Shown: positions 34,105-45,495 of the stretch, one piece after another
Layout: the number at the start of each line of letters is the position of its first letter
How positions within the stretch are numbered: the first letter of the stretch is position 1
Assembly (NCBI RefSeq): GCF_000276665.1
Contig: NW_004955476.1
Coordinates: 9,216,248-9,280,247 of the forward strand
Direction of reading: 5' to 3'
DNA: 64,000 nt
From: Chinchilla lanigera
Taxonomy: Eukaryota > Chordata > Mammalia > Rodentia > Chinchillidae
Notes under the pieces: generated by a model
Seen by the model: the letters and a program-made list of their open reading frames with translations, nothing else
What the model was told of the DNA's origin: nothing
The model's database searches: none
Translations under genes and position numbers: made by a program

Positions 34105-34145
34105 TTTATATTATCCATTAGAACTGGCAAGTCACCTAGAAGCTT
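34105..34145 (+). repeat. 41-bp direct repeat, copy 1
   Basis: Matches 35881-35921 at 38 of 41 positions, all three differences being transitions. Both copies contain TAGAACTGGCA and GTCACCTAGAAGCTT. The flanks do not align. No repeat family is recognised. Confidence 0.8.
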
Positions 34146-34195
34146 CAATATTTCAATACTTCTTGAAAAGTAAATGTTGTAGGGGGGAGGCGGAA

Positions 34196-34267
34196 TACAC
34201 ACACATGCATGCTACACACACACACAAGCATGCTTGCACGCACACACACATACACACACACATGCAC
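34196..34267. repeat. Interrupted (CA)n
   Basis: CACA runs interrupted by TG, GC and AG dinucleotides over about 70 bases. They explain the histidine-rich frame in this place. Confidence 0.92.
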
Positions 34268-35539
34268 AGTAAAACATAGGATGCCAAGCCCACACTGTAA
34301 TTTATCAACTGGGAAGGAAATTGGCATGTCTTTTCCTGCTGATTTATTGGTTAATTCCAACAATTCACTGTAGAAAAGGCCAACAATGAATTACAATGTG
34401 GGAAAAAAATTAAGCAGAGCATTTAGAAAGGTATTTCGGTATCCAGCCTTTAGAAACAACTTGCAGAGTGATTTTACGGCCATCCTCAAAGCAAAGCCCC
34501 TGGTGCAAGGGAAAGTCAGCATACAGAATAGAACAGAACCGAAGAGAACCGAGCAGGACACCCATCCCACCTCCCATCCTTAGAAGAGCATATCGTGTCA
34601 CATGGAGGTGAGACACCCCCTTGTCTGTAAACTAGCAAATGATTCCATTCAGTCTCACCTACTATTTGCTTTAAGAATTGTGTTGGAAAGGCGGAGCAGC
34701 CAACAGGAATCGCCACAGTGCAAACAGTGCTGGACAATCTGCTCTAGGGATAGAGATGGTGGTCTCTGGTCCAAAGAGGGCAGAAGCTGTCCTGGGGGGC
34801 GGACACCTCTCACTGCCACACATCCACAGACCCAACCCCAATGCCAAGGACCTGGAGATAAATAAAGAAGGGAATTTCCCCACCAAGAAGTCTGTCTTGG
34901 TGGGGAATAATTTCTCAGATCTGATTTAACCAGGCAACCCACTATTTTCAAAGGCGAGTCTATTTGCAGTGACTTAAGATGCAGTGATGGTTGACTTTCG
35001 CTATCGACGCAGCTGGATCATAGTGCTCGAGCAGCTGTCACACGTTGTTCTGGATGTTTCTGTGAAGGTATTCGTGTTTGTGTGTTTATGTTGTTTTTAA
35101 TGAGATTACAGGTAAATTGGTGGACTTTGAAGAAAGCCGATTGTCCTCCATAATGTAGGAGGCCACCCAAGCAGCTCAAACCTGAGTACAGACAGGAATC
35201 CACCCCCACCCCAGCAAGAGGGGCTTGTAGGCGTGGCCTGCAGCCTGGCACTGGAGCTGTGCTCTTCCCGGGGTCCAGCTTTGGGCTTGAGCTGCAGCAT
35301 GACTCTTCCCAGGTCTCCAATCTGTCACCCTGATCGATATCATGGACACGCAGCCTCCGTTATCACATGAGCTGCCCCCCTAAATGCACCTCTCAATATT
35401 TACATTCTACTGAATCTGTTTGTCTGGAGAACCCTCATGCAAACAATGCAAACAGTACCAGAAAACTGTAGGAAACACTGTATGGGTAATGCACAGTATT
35501 AATGTTAGCAGATGGGAATAATACGCTTTTCCTAGGCTG
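34268..35539. other. Unassigned single-copy sequence
   Basis: Several overlapping 60-100 codon frames on both strands, none with domain features. No named repeat. Confidence 0.45.
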
Positions 35540-35767
35540 CTTCTCCTCCTCCTCCTTTTTCTTCTACTTCTTCCTCTTCTTTGATGGTACTGGAGATTGA
35601 ATCCAGGGCCTTCCCACTCAGCTACATCCCAGCCCTTTTTAAAAATATTTTAATTTAAGACAGGGTCTGTCTAAGTGGCTAAGTTGCCAAGGCTGGCTCC
35701 GACCTGCAATCTCCCTGCCCAGGGCTCCGAGGGCTGGGATCGCAGAAGTGCACCACCACACGGGCAT
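35540..35767 (-). mobile_element. Dimeric SINE (ID plus B1-like), minus
   Basis: A CT-rich tail (35540-35583), then the ID-like part (GGTACTGGAGATTGAATCC, CAGCTACATCCCAGCCC), an A/T linker, then the reverse complement of a 7SL-like part (CAGGGTCTGTCTAAGTGGC, GGGCTGGGATCGCAGAAGTG). Same composite class as 2341-2512. Confidence 0.85.
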
Positions 35768-35880
35768 CTTTGTTGTTGTGCTCCAAGCAGGACAGAAGGA
35801 AACAAGTATATATTGTGTGCGGTCTGTGCCATGCGCGACGTGCATTTGTATTTATTTACATTTATAAACGCTAGTGACCC

Positions 35881-35921
35881 TTTATATTACCCACTAGAAC
35901 TGGCAGGTCACCTAGAAGCTT
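35881..35921 (+). repeat. 41-bp direct repeat, copy 2
   Basis: Partner of 34105-34145, 1.78 kb downstream in the same orientation. See that entry. Confidence 0.8.
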
Positions 35922-36159
35922 GAAGAGTGTGATGAAGAAGGGATCATCTGTCTTTTATAAATTAGAAAAAGGGTCTGGGGAGACAGAGCACCTAGCTGAC
36001 GTGGAGACTCTGCAGAGCGGCTCGGGTCTACAAGCACTGCGTTTATTGGAATCGCTGCTTTTTCTGCTCTTCTATGATGCTTCCTCGCATGACCCCATAG
36101 ATTTTGCTAGAGGTCTCTACCTACAGAGTGCACCTTGGGGAATGGAAACTACTGCTTTT

Positions 36160-36385
36160 CGAAGCCTACTATGCACTGGGCCCGGTGCCTCAAGCTTGGC
36201 CTACACCCTGTCTCATCCACATTTTAACTGTGACGGTGGGGTACCAGCCAGGATTTCCATTTGTCCCTGAGGCTCAAAGAAGGCAAATGACAGGCCCCAG
36301 GCCCCAGGCCCCAGATAACACAGCCAAGCCGGGACTCACACCTAGGTGTGTGCCCATCCACTCTCTTAGTCCCTACACTGGGTCT
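36160..36385 (+). mobile_element. MIR SINE
   Basis: Forward MIR pattern: CTACTATGCACTGGGCCCGG, a diverged centre, CCTGAGGCTCAAAGAAGG, ATAACACAGCCAAGCCGGG. An internal CCCCAGG triplication (36295-36315) breaks the core. Confidence 0.65.
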
Positions 36386-38604
36386 CTCCTGCATTTCCTG
36401 AGGGATTCTCCACACTGTGGTCTCACAAATCGCAACCTTCGATTTGCCAACAGTAAAGCTCCCAGGGTGTTTAGTTTTCTTCTCTGTAGCTCCAGCCAGT
36501 GACAGAAGGGCTGGTAGGCTGCTGAGTGCTATTTCCTGGGTGGAAAAGAAAAAGAATGTTGCTAAAGAAAGAGCAGAGCAAGCACTGCAGATTCCAGCAC
36601 GGCAGCCCTTCGGTTCTGCCCTCCTCCCTGCCCGGTGGCCTATCTGCACCGCCCTGCCTCTTCCTGTGCATCCCGGCTGTGTCCACCGGTGTGAAAAATA
36701 GAGCGGGGCTGTAGGTGCTTTACTGTGGGTTTTCTCTGCCCACGCTGCTTCCCGATCATGCCAGACGTCGCTATGCAAAGCCACACCCACGTCCCGAAAG
36801 AGGGGAGAAAAGAGAACCGAGCTAGAAGGAAAAGGTAGGACAAGTGGAGGCCAAGTGGGTACTTGTGGACTCAGGACACGGACAGCTCTCCTGGCCCCCT
36901 GAGAGCAGCAGAGAAGCCCATCCTGCCTCAGCTCCTGAGCAGTGCCGTGCTCCTTGATGAATGCACGGGAAGGTGAGCCCATTTGTTACTGGGGAGAGTG
37001 ACAGAAATCTATCCAGCCAGCTTATCATCCCACCGCTCCAGCAATTTATGGCGTGCTTCTCGCAAGGTCACCTGCACCCGGAACCAAACAGAGGCGTTCT
37101 CCCTGCCATTGTCCTGTGGCGACCTGACACGCACCCTGGGACGCAGGTGATCCCGTATCTTTTTCAATTAATTTGCAGCCACTTAGGCAGGGTCCCGCGT
37201 GGGCCTGGCACGGTGCACGTTTGTCACGGGCTGCCAGTGTGGCAATGTCACAACCCTCATGCTTCCAAAGAACCACTTGCTCTTCTTCTTTTAAATTCAC
37301 TTCATTCCGATTTTTCTTTTCTCCCAAGATAAGGAACTGGCAGTAAGGGGAAAAAAAATCCTTCTTTGTGATTCAGGAGAGAGCTTTCCCTTCTGATAAG
37401 CTGCCTATATTTTCTCTATCACAACTGGCAACTGTCTGAAGCAATTAAAAGCCTGCCTAATTCTCCCGGAAAGATGCCCCCCAAAGAGTGTCAGGCACCA
37501 GGACTGGGTCTTCAACACAGCTGCCAGTAGTAGGAATGCGTGAAGGGTGGGGCCAAGGAGCTAGGTGGGCAGGGGTGGCAGGCAGGGGGCACCCAGGAGG
37601 CGAGTGATCAGAGCGCCAGTGAGCAGGGCTGGAAGGAGGATCCGGGAAGGGGTACTCAGCTGTTTCCTTTCGGTTCTAGACACACTTAGACTTAGCTCGG
37701 CAGTGGTAACAGGCCCCAGAGACTGTAGACTCTTACTAGCATTCACAGATTTGGCAACAGTCTGAAGAGCTGGCTGGGTCCCCCAGAAAACAGAGTAATT
37801 TTCCCCAGGCTGTCTGTGGACACCAGGTTAGGAACTCCCCCAGCTCTCATATAGTTACTCGATGACCCCATGTCTGAGAGTCCGGCTGAGATCTTCCTGA
37901 GCCTTTCTAACATCCTTTTCTACTATCCTATGCCAGTCATACAACCCTTCTTGACTAACTTCATTTCCCACAAACATCAAAGAGATGGAAACAGTAGGTG
38001 ATATACCACTGTGTGCTATGTCTACACGTCACTTTTCCCCTGCTGCATTTGGGCTGGGCCTCAGTACCCTTTCCAAGAGAAGTCCCTGTATTTCCCTAGA
38101 ATTGAGTGGACCTGGCATGCAGCGCTGCTCGCCTATGATCTTCTACCTTTCCATTTGATCTTCTACCTTTCTCACTTCCCTTGGAGCCCAGAATGGGGCC
38201 ACATGTCTGATTCTGCCCAGACATGGACATGTGGTGAGTGGGTGGGGTGCACGCTGCTGCCTCCATCTGCTCTTCTTCCGCTGCGGTAACTCAAGAGTCA
38301 TGCGCTCTGGGATACAGAACCTAGAGGAGGATGAGGGTGCCCCAGGGCACAGCACTGAGCCTGAATGAGAAATCTACCTTCCTTGAGGAGCCACTGAGGC
38401 TTAGGGTTTGTCTGTTACAGCAGAAGAATCAGGCCTAATTAATGAATGGGACGCCTTCTTGGCCATGGCTCCTGCTCATGAAAGAGATAAGGCAGCCATC
38501 TTGCTTGGGCGTGGTCAGCTGTTGCTTAGTGTCCTGTGGGCCCAGGCTCGAGTCTAGCGCCATCTTCAGTCCACGCACACCTGAACTAGTGCTTGGCTTC
38601 CTGC
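36386..38604. other. Repeat-poor, GC-richer single-copy block
   Basis: The longest open frame of the window (252 codons, minus, 36224-36982) lies partly here and partly on the MIR. Its product has no recognisable domain. The 37020-37480 part contains a GATA-like CTGATAAG and TTTTCAATTAATTTGCAGCC, and is a weak enhancer candidate. No splice-bounded exon is convincing. Confidence 0.4.
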
Positions 38605-38946
38605 CATTGTTTGGATCTGAAATGTCCCAAAAGCCCAGCTTGGGAAGGGCTCCGTGGCCTTGGTGCTATGGAAAGCCATGGACCCCTTAAGAAGTAGAGC
38701 CTGGTAGAAGAGGCTCAGTCATTGGAGGTGCACCTTGTAGGGGATGTGGGGAGCCCAGCCCCTTGCTCTCTCCCTGTTCATTTCCTAGCTGTCTTGAGAT
38801 GAGCAGACCTCTGTGGTTTGCTTCCCCCCATGCCGTTCCAGTGTCCCTGCACTAACACTTCTGAAACCCTCAGCCAAGTAAACCTTTCCTCTCTACACTG
38901 TGGATATCTCAGGGTTTTGTCACAGCAGGGAAAGCTGACTGACACA
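38605..38946 (+). mobile_element. MaLR LTR (MST/MLT1 class)
   Basis: The start TGTTTGGATCTGAAATGTCCC and the end TTTTGTCACAGCAGGG...GCTGACTGACACA are both readable. In between lies a CAGCCAAGTAAACCTTTCC poly-A-proximal segment. About 340 bp, near complete, plus orientation. Confidence 0.85.
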
Positions 38947-39774
38947 CTTCCCTCAGTGGAATTTCTGTTTTTACTTTTCATAAAGGAAGAATGAGGAGAA
39001 GTGCCTACTATGTCTTCCCCCTGTGGGATGAAATGGCCTCATAGCTTGCACACAGATGGGATCAGTAGCTTCACTAGCTCCTAAAGGCAGACCTCCTGAC
39101 TCTGACCCAGAAATTCACCTCCTATGTTAGCTGCTGTTCTTGCTCCCGGCCTGCTTCTCCCTCCACACTGAGATGCAGGGAACAGTGGGGGTCCCAACCA
39201 TAGATTTGCTGTCCTCCATAATGTGGAGTAACCAGCTGGGAAACTGCAGTGCACACACTCTAAATGACAAGACTGTGAAACTCAGGAATTATCTTTACAA
39301 CCAAACTCTGTCTCCTATTAACAAGGCCTCCTTTTTTTTAGTCTACTCTGAACCAGCCATTGAGAATTAGCTAGCAGAGATTCTCAGTGTAGCATCAGGC
39401 CTGATTTTCTCTCCTCCTTGATTGATTGATTAATTAGTTATGTGCATTTGAGTCCAGCAGGGAGTCCAGTGACAGCTGTGACATGAAAATTACTGGAAAG
39501 TTACAAAAATATGTAGCAGTGTTGACTGGCTGAAATGTAGTACCAGGGATTGATTAGAAACAGACACATATAATGATCACATCTTGAAATTACCTGTCAC
39601 TGTGGAGGCCTTGAGAAGAATTTTTTGATTAGGAGGAATTAATTCAGTTTCAGGCTAATCACCTGCAAAGAAACGAGTGAATTTTCTCTACTGTTTTTTC
39701 CACTTTTTTCCCCCAGTCTGGAATCCTGGAGTCTAAGAAGAACAACTGCTATGGACACAAAATGATTTTTTAAA
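38947..39774. other. Unassigned single-copy sequence
   Basis: No gene or named repeat recognised. Confidence 0.45.
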
Positions 39775-40680
39775 AATTCAAACTCAGGTTATTCCCTGTT
39801 TAAAATCCTCCAATGGTTTCTGTTGACCTGTGCAGGGGGCCCACAGGAGGTTTTCGAGGGTGAGGTCTCAAGGTTAAAGAACACACATGTGTAAGACATC
39901 AACAACAACAGCAGGCAGCATGGAGCGGAGCAGAGCACAAGAGCAAGAGCCGCCTGTGTCTTTATTGTATAATTCTTATACAGGTTGTTATCTCACATTT
40001 ACATTCTTGCACAGTGCTATAACCATGCATGTGTGTTTACCTGTGCTAACTCATGGTTACATAACTGTACCCCTTTGTGCACCTGTGTTTAGACAAACGG
40101 GGTCATATTTCCAGGTGTCCTTAGATGCCCCTGAGCTTTGAAGCAGTCTTAGTGGTTCTCCCACAGATTTGCATTATTCAAAGAGAGAAAATAAACAGCT
40201 GAACTTGGCCTCTAAGGTACCTCTTGTCTTTAGCTTCCTCTAGCACATGGAACAACATTTCCTCTTTGTCTTCCTCTCTGCTCCTCCCCCATGCTCCCAT
40301 TCACCACAGGGCCTTGGCAGGGCTTTTTCCTGTTCTGAATTTCTCTCCCTTTCCACCTCTTTCTTATTCTTCAGATTTTGGATCATCTCCCCGTACTAGA
40401 AGAGCATTCTGGGATCTCCTGACAATATGAATCTCCTTCTCATGTCTGTCCTCATATCCTGTAACTCCTTTTGTAGTACATACGAGAGCTATAGTTTTAT
40501 TTTGTGTGTGTACACAATTAGAAAATTAATTTTTCCTTCCCCTAATTAGAAAGTTCATTTCCATGAGGACTATAGCTTCTTCTGTTTTCTGCTTACTATT
40601 TCTTTCCTCACAGAGGGCTCCCCTGGCATAGAGCTGCCCCTCGATTTATATTTGATGAAATAAATAAATGAACACTTGAT
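39775..40680 (+). mobile_element. L2 LINE split by an LTR
   Basis: 39775-39832 reads like the L2 AAACCCTCCAATGG segment (here AAATCCTCCAATGG). The L2 continues at 40222 with CACAGGGCCTTGGCAGGGC, CTTTTTCCTGTTCTGAATTTC, and a 3' end ACTATAGCTTCTTCTG...TATTTGATGAAATAAATAAATG. The intervening 39833-40221 is an LTR. Confidence 0.6.
39833..40215 (-). mobile_element. ERVK-like LTR (minus) inside L2
   Basis: Read on the minus strand, it has an AATAAA poly-A signal (plus 39961-39966) followed by CTCTTGCTCTTGTGCTCTGC. This is the R/U5 style of class II (IAP/MMTV-like) LTRs, and it is about 380 bp long. It sits exactly in the gap of the L2. The class is inferred. Confidence 0.5.
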
Positions 40681-41339
40681 TGCCTCAGAAAAATAGCATG
40701 GGAGAAATTGAGTTGAAATCACACCCAGGCATTTTTCTTCCATGCTTTGGACAGAGAAGAGGTATAGGCAGAGAAGAATCTTTCAAAGAATGCAAAGCTT
40801 AGTATGATTTCTAGGCAGTAAATATCCTGTCCACAAATAACACAGGAACTAAAAATTCTATCCCGCAGGTTTTGCCACTGTGATTCTCAGATGGTTTCAC
40901 AAACCTGGGCATTCATAATTCAGAAGCATCTGAGAGTTGTCTGGTGCCTTGCATGCTCAATAAAATGATCATCTTTATGCTCAACAATCCCTTCTGACTA
41001 CAGTCCTGCTAGGAGCAAAAGGACACATATATTAATAATGTCCAGCTGTGTCAGGGGCTCAGTAGGGAACACTTGGCTCACTCCAAAGGTATTAACGAAG
41101 AACCATTTAAGGAAGAGACAACTTACAGAAGTGTGGGCAGGTGTCAGGATGGGGAGGTGGCACAGCATGGGGGGGGTGGCAAGGAGTTAGCAACACATGG
41201 GAGCAGTTATTATGCCAGGTCTGAGATGGCTTGAGAAGGACAGGGTGGCAGAGAACCTCAGGAACAGGGTGCCTCGGGAGGGCAGACCTTCAGACCAGCC
41301 GTGGAAGAACGCAGCCACAGAGCACTTGCCTCTATCCAT
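40681..41339. other. Unassigned sequence
   Basis: No gene seen. A short GGGGGG run lies near 41169. Confidence 0.4.
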
Positions 41340-41520
41340 GTGGATTGACTTGATCTCCTTTAACAACCTGTGGGGTGGGTGCTACATTTCCTCTTAGTAT
41401 AGATGGACACAACAACACATAAAGAGGTTAGCTAACTGGCTGGAAGCCACACTGCAGATGAGTCAGTGATGGAACTAACATTCAAGCCTGAGAACCCTGA
41501 CCCAATAGCCATTTGTTCTC
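41340..41520 (+). mobile_element. MIR SINE
   Basis: Forward MIR pattern: CCTTTAACAACCTGTGGGG, AAAGAGGTTAGCTAACTGGC, GAAGCCACACTGCAGATGAG, ATTCAAGCCTGAGAACCC. Confidence 0.75.
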
Positions 41521-41677
41521 CAGCTTCTTAAATTTCAGAGGCATCTGATGTGGAAGTGAACACGTAAGGCCATGCTCCTGCCAGGAACAAATCACTAGCG
41601 TAGGATCATGAGAGGAAAGGACTCTCCAGAGTAAGCACCGAGTTAGCACTTTGGACAAACTGGAAAAACTAACTTCA

Positions 41678-42043
41678 TGGGTGCTGTGGTGTCCATCCAG
41701 ATGGCCCCAACGCCTCAAGTGCTCAGGAGACCTGTCTTGTGGAAGGTGATTGGATAGCAAGTGTGATAGAGATAACTTGTGTGAGGAGGTGGCATCTAGT
41801 GGGCAGAGGCTTTTGATGGGCATAGCCTGGCTGGGTTCATCTCCTTCCCTGGTTCTTGCCTTCTCTCTCTGCTTCCTAGTCACTGTGCAATGAGCAGCTC
41901 TCCTCTGCCAGCCTCTCACGCTGTGCTTCCTGCCTTGGAGCCCACTGACTGTGGACTAAAAACATGAACCAAAATGACCCTCTCTTTCTTGAAACGTTGG
42001 GTGTCAGGTGTTATGTGTCAGGGACATGAAAGTGACTAAGACA
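41678..42043 (+). mobile_element. MaLR LTR (ORR1/MST-like)
   Basis: Body with CTTGCCTTCTCTCTCTGC, GCCTTGGAGCCCACTGACTG and GGACTAAAAACATGAACC, ending GAAAGTGACTAAGACA. This is the MaLR-type terminus in plus orientation. Confidence 0.8.
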
Positions 42044-43229
42044 ATGGGAATATATATATTCCTAGTAAATTGTTGCCATGGGTTAGTAGCTACCACTGAT
42101 AGTAGTGATGCACGCACACATGAGCATTACTTAAGCAGGTTGATCATGTTGCTTAAGCCTATAATTAAAGCTGGACTCAGAGGAGAATATCTGCAAGTAT
42201 ATTGGCACCATCTGCCAAATATTAATATTAGAGATGGAATTAGAAGAATTTTAAGTATAAAGGGAGAATGCATTGTAGATATGTAAGTCTCATATTTATC
42301 CCTTGCTCTAATGGCTTGGGTTATCAGGTTAATAATATCCCTTAGTTATTGTGGGCTGATCAGGTCCGCAATCTCCCAAACAAGTGTATGGTGATGGCTA
42401 AATAAAAAGAGGCAAATGGAATGATTTCAGGGTTCCAGGAGGATCAACGCCCTCTCACAGAATTTGAGATTCTCTCACTGCTAAGACCAAGACCTTCTCT
42501 GGGTGGCTTGTATTTATTTCATTATCAGAAGAAGGGAGGGGACTACTCAAGAAGGGCAGAACCACTCAAGGACTACTCCAAGTAGGGTGTTAAGTTAATC
42601 CACCCAGGAGTGAGATGCCTGAAGCTATAGTCTTTATCTAGCTGAGGTTGGATCCAGGTGTCCTTGGCTGTGATCTTGTCTTATCCTTTGAGGCTTACCA
42701 GTTTCATCTGCCATTACCAGCCTCAGTAGGGATCATCAACTCACAGAGGTTCACTTACTATGACTCCACCACCCATCTCCAGACAAGGAGCCTAGGCCTC
42801 GGACAGATTCACCAGTAAACATGAAAAGCCCATTGGTTAATTTAAGTCCTGCTCAGGGCTGCTTCTTAGTGGTCTCCATCATTGGATGTTTTATCTCGCA
42901 GTGAATAATACTTCTAAAATCTGATGTATGTCTGAGAGTTGAAACTAACACCAATCATATGCTTTTTTCTACATTCAGTAACTTACTGGTTTAATTCTTC
43001 TTGCTACTAAATTTAGAAATAACAGACCTGTGCAGATATACAAGAAGAAAAAAAGGCCAACTATAATTGTATAACTTGGGGATAAAAATCCATGCAGTTA
43101 ATATGTTGCTGTCCTTGTTTGGCTTCTATTTGTGTCTGTGTGTCCTTTACAGACTGTTACAGCTGTTTCAAGCTTTATTTTACCTAAAGTATGTTACAGG
43201 CAAGTTTCCCTGTCATTATTTTTTTCTCA
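42044..43229. other. Unassigned AT-rich sequence
   Basis: No gene and no repeat family recognised. Confidence 0.45.
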
Positions 43230-43400
43230 TGTAATTGCCTACTGTACAATTGGCTGTTTAATACAGGAATAGAGCATAGTTTATACAGTTAATCCTTAGT
43301 TCTGGACATTCAGGGTGCTTTGGGTTCTTTATTGCAAGTAATTTGCTCATAAGCAGGATTTTGCATGTATACTTGTGGAGAAAATATACAGGAAGTCATA
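43230..43400 (-). mobile_element. Old L1 fragment
   Basis: GTTCTGGACATTCAGGGTGC and TTTGGGTTCTTTATTGCAAG resemble the reverse complement of an old L1 ORF2 3' end. Diverged, so moderate to low confidence. Confidence 0.4.
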
Positions 43401-43514
43401 TCTTTTGTCCTACATGAACATTCCTGATGTTCCTTACCAACCTGAGGGTTTTCTGTTACTATTTGAAAGTCATACAGAGATAAAGTGAGATAAAATGGAG
43501 GAAATAAAAATAAG

Positions 43515-44067
43515 TAAGAGGGAGGCAAGGAAAATCAGATTAAAGTCACCATATTACAGTGATCCGTGCACACTTATGTTTATAGCAGCACAGTTCATAA
43601 TAATTAAATCCTGGAATTGGACTAAATGTTCCTCAGCTGATGAACAGATAAAGAAAATGTGGATTTATACACAGTGGAGTACTACTCTGCCACAAAGAAG
43701 TATAAACTTGAGTCATTTGTAGGAAAATGAATGCATCTTGAGACCATAATGTTAAGTGAGATAAATCAGACACACAACTTTTAATATTGCATGTTATCCC
43801 TTATTTGAGAAAGTTAGGATATAAATTAAAAAGCACAAAAAGGAAAAGTTTTTTTTAAAAAAAGATAAAATTGAAAGGAAAAAATGGAAAACAGCTTTTG
43901 AAAATAAGGTGAGGAAGAGGGACTGAAGGGAGAGGAATGGGAAAAAAACAATTAAGATGTATTACATGCAGGTACAAATCCCCTATGATGAATATGATCA
44001 TATGTAAAGAATAACAGATCAGAAGAATCTTTCTATTAGAAAAACAAAAGCCAAAACAAAACAAAAC
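43515..44067 (+). mobile_element. L1 3' end
   Basis: Plus-strand ORF2 end and 3' UTR: TATGTTTATAGCAGCACAG, ACAGTGGAGTACTACTCTGCC, TTGAGACCATAATGTTAAG, then a purine-rich UTR and an A-rich tail near 44045-44067. Closely related in structure to the 3' half at 52200-52966. Confidence 0.88.
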
Positions 44068-45099
44068 ACCAGGTAGCTGAAGAATGGAGTCAGTATTTTC
44101 ATGTGAAGAGCTGTGGATGTGAAGCAGATCTCTTAGTTTTTCTTCCTACACAATGCAGTGCCCAGCTTTATTGCAATGCAAACAAAATAAAGCAACCTCA
44201 CAGTCCTGCAAAACTATAGAAACAATGTGTGGTGTGTTATGGAGCCCAATCTATCTAAAGTTCTGAAGGCATTTTCAGATGCCTGGGCAGTTCAGTCTTA
44301 AGACATCTTTCCTGCTAACTCAGTGTGAAAAAAATTACAAAACTTGCTCCTTTTGATAGTATGAATAGTATTAATTCTGAGCAAAGGTACTTCCAAAATT
44401 CAGAGCTATCCCAGCATCTTAACCAGGAGTACAATAAGGGTGGAGACAGAGGCTTTCCCAGTGTCCAAGAGAGACAGTCAATTAGGGAGGCAGGGCCATG
44501 TCCTCATTTAGTACAAGTACAACAAAAGTTGTCCCCCCTGACCTGCTGTTGGATTCCTGTCTGTGGGACAAGCTCAAGCTGAAGGCTGCCAGGTGCTCCA
44601 TTTCCTCATTTCAAAGATTCTTTCTCATTAGCTTTTAGAAAACCTTTGCAAAGCTGTCAACTGTTTAAGGTACAAAATGAGGAGCATGTCTTCCTTTCAA
44701 GAAAAAGACACTAATAAAACCTACTGTGCCTGGCTTTATGCATGGATCACTCCCTCAAATCCTTAATATAGGAGAAGGACAGTCTCAGGGAATCCCAGAG
44801 ATAAAGACACACCCGCTGGTTTCCTCAGCTACAAATTGGCAGGGCAAGGTTTTCACCAAGTCTGCCTGACCTAAAAACTCATATGCACTGTGGCTATCAC
44901 AGGGTCACTTACTTGGGGTGCACACCCTGGCTTGCACACCTACCATCATATACCATCAGGGCAGATATTCAATTCTGTCTATGGCTCTCTGGTATGTAGT
45001 CAGCCTGGTCACCATTTCCCTTTGGGGTGGAAGTCTTCTTTGAATGTGGTTTCATGTGGGGAAAGTGCTTTTCTCTCAGTGTAGACGTTTATTCCTGTT
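44068..45099. other. Unassigned sequence
   Basis: No gene or named repeat seen. Confidence 0.4.
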
Positions 45100-45495
45100 T
45101 AGGTCCTTTGGTACAGCTAACAGACAGTCATGTGACCAAAGGGATGTTGCTATGCTTATTCTCAGACAGACTCTATAGTGACCAGGAAGAGGGGACATGG
45201 AGAGGGAGACTCATCACAACAGTAGAAATGGCATGAGGACAGACATTTCTCCACTCAAGACACGGGTTTCGACCCATGAGACACAGTTTCCTCCCATAAG
45301 ACACAGCACTTCCTCCCATAAGACATGGCTTTTGTCCTATAAGACACGGGTTCCCTCCCAGCCCCTAGAGTCCTCTCATTTTGGTCCATTTTCTAAGTCA
45401 GCTGCTCCAGGCTCCCACTGATTCTAAGAACTTGCCCTTCTTTCCAATAAACTCTCTTTTGCTAAGTAGTCAGCTTTGGTTTCTGTGGTTTGCAA
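45100..45495 (+). mobile_element. ERV LTR with internal tandem repeat
   Basis: AATAAA at 45446-45451 is followed by CTCTCTTTTGCTAAGTAG and GTGGTTTGCAACCAAG, a U5-like end. Upstream lie five 20-22 bp units (45251-45356). The 5' edge is approximate. Confidence 0.5.
45251..45356. repeat. Five-copy 20-22 bp tandem repeat
   Basis: Units of the form CCCATAAGACACAG plus 6-8 variable C/T bases, five times in a row with a few substitutions each. Lies in the U3-like part of the LTR. Confidence 0.9.

Noticed and set aside
36224..36982. 252-codon minus-strand open frame, the longest in the window
   Set aside because: It partly overlaps a MIR in antisense, lies in GC-richer DNA where stops are rarer, and shows no domain, signal peptide or splice context. 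It is plausible by chance in 64 kb of six frames.
45251..45356. Regular units that might suggest a CRISPR array
   Set aside because: Units are adjacent with only 6-8 variable bases, in a mammalian LTR. There are no spacers.
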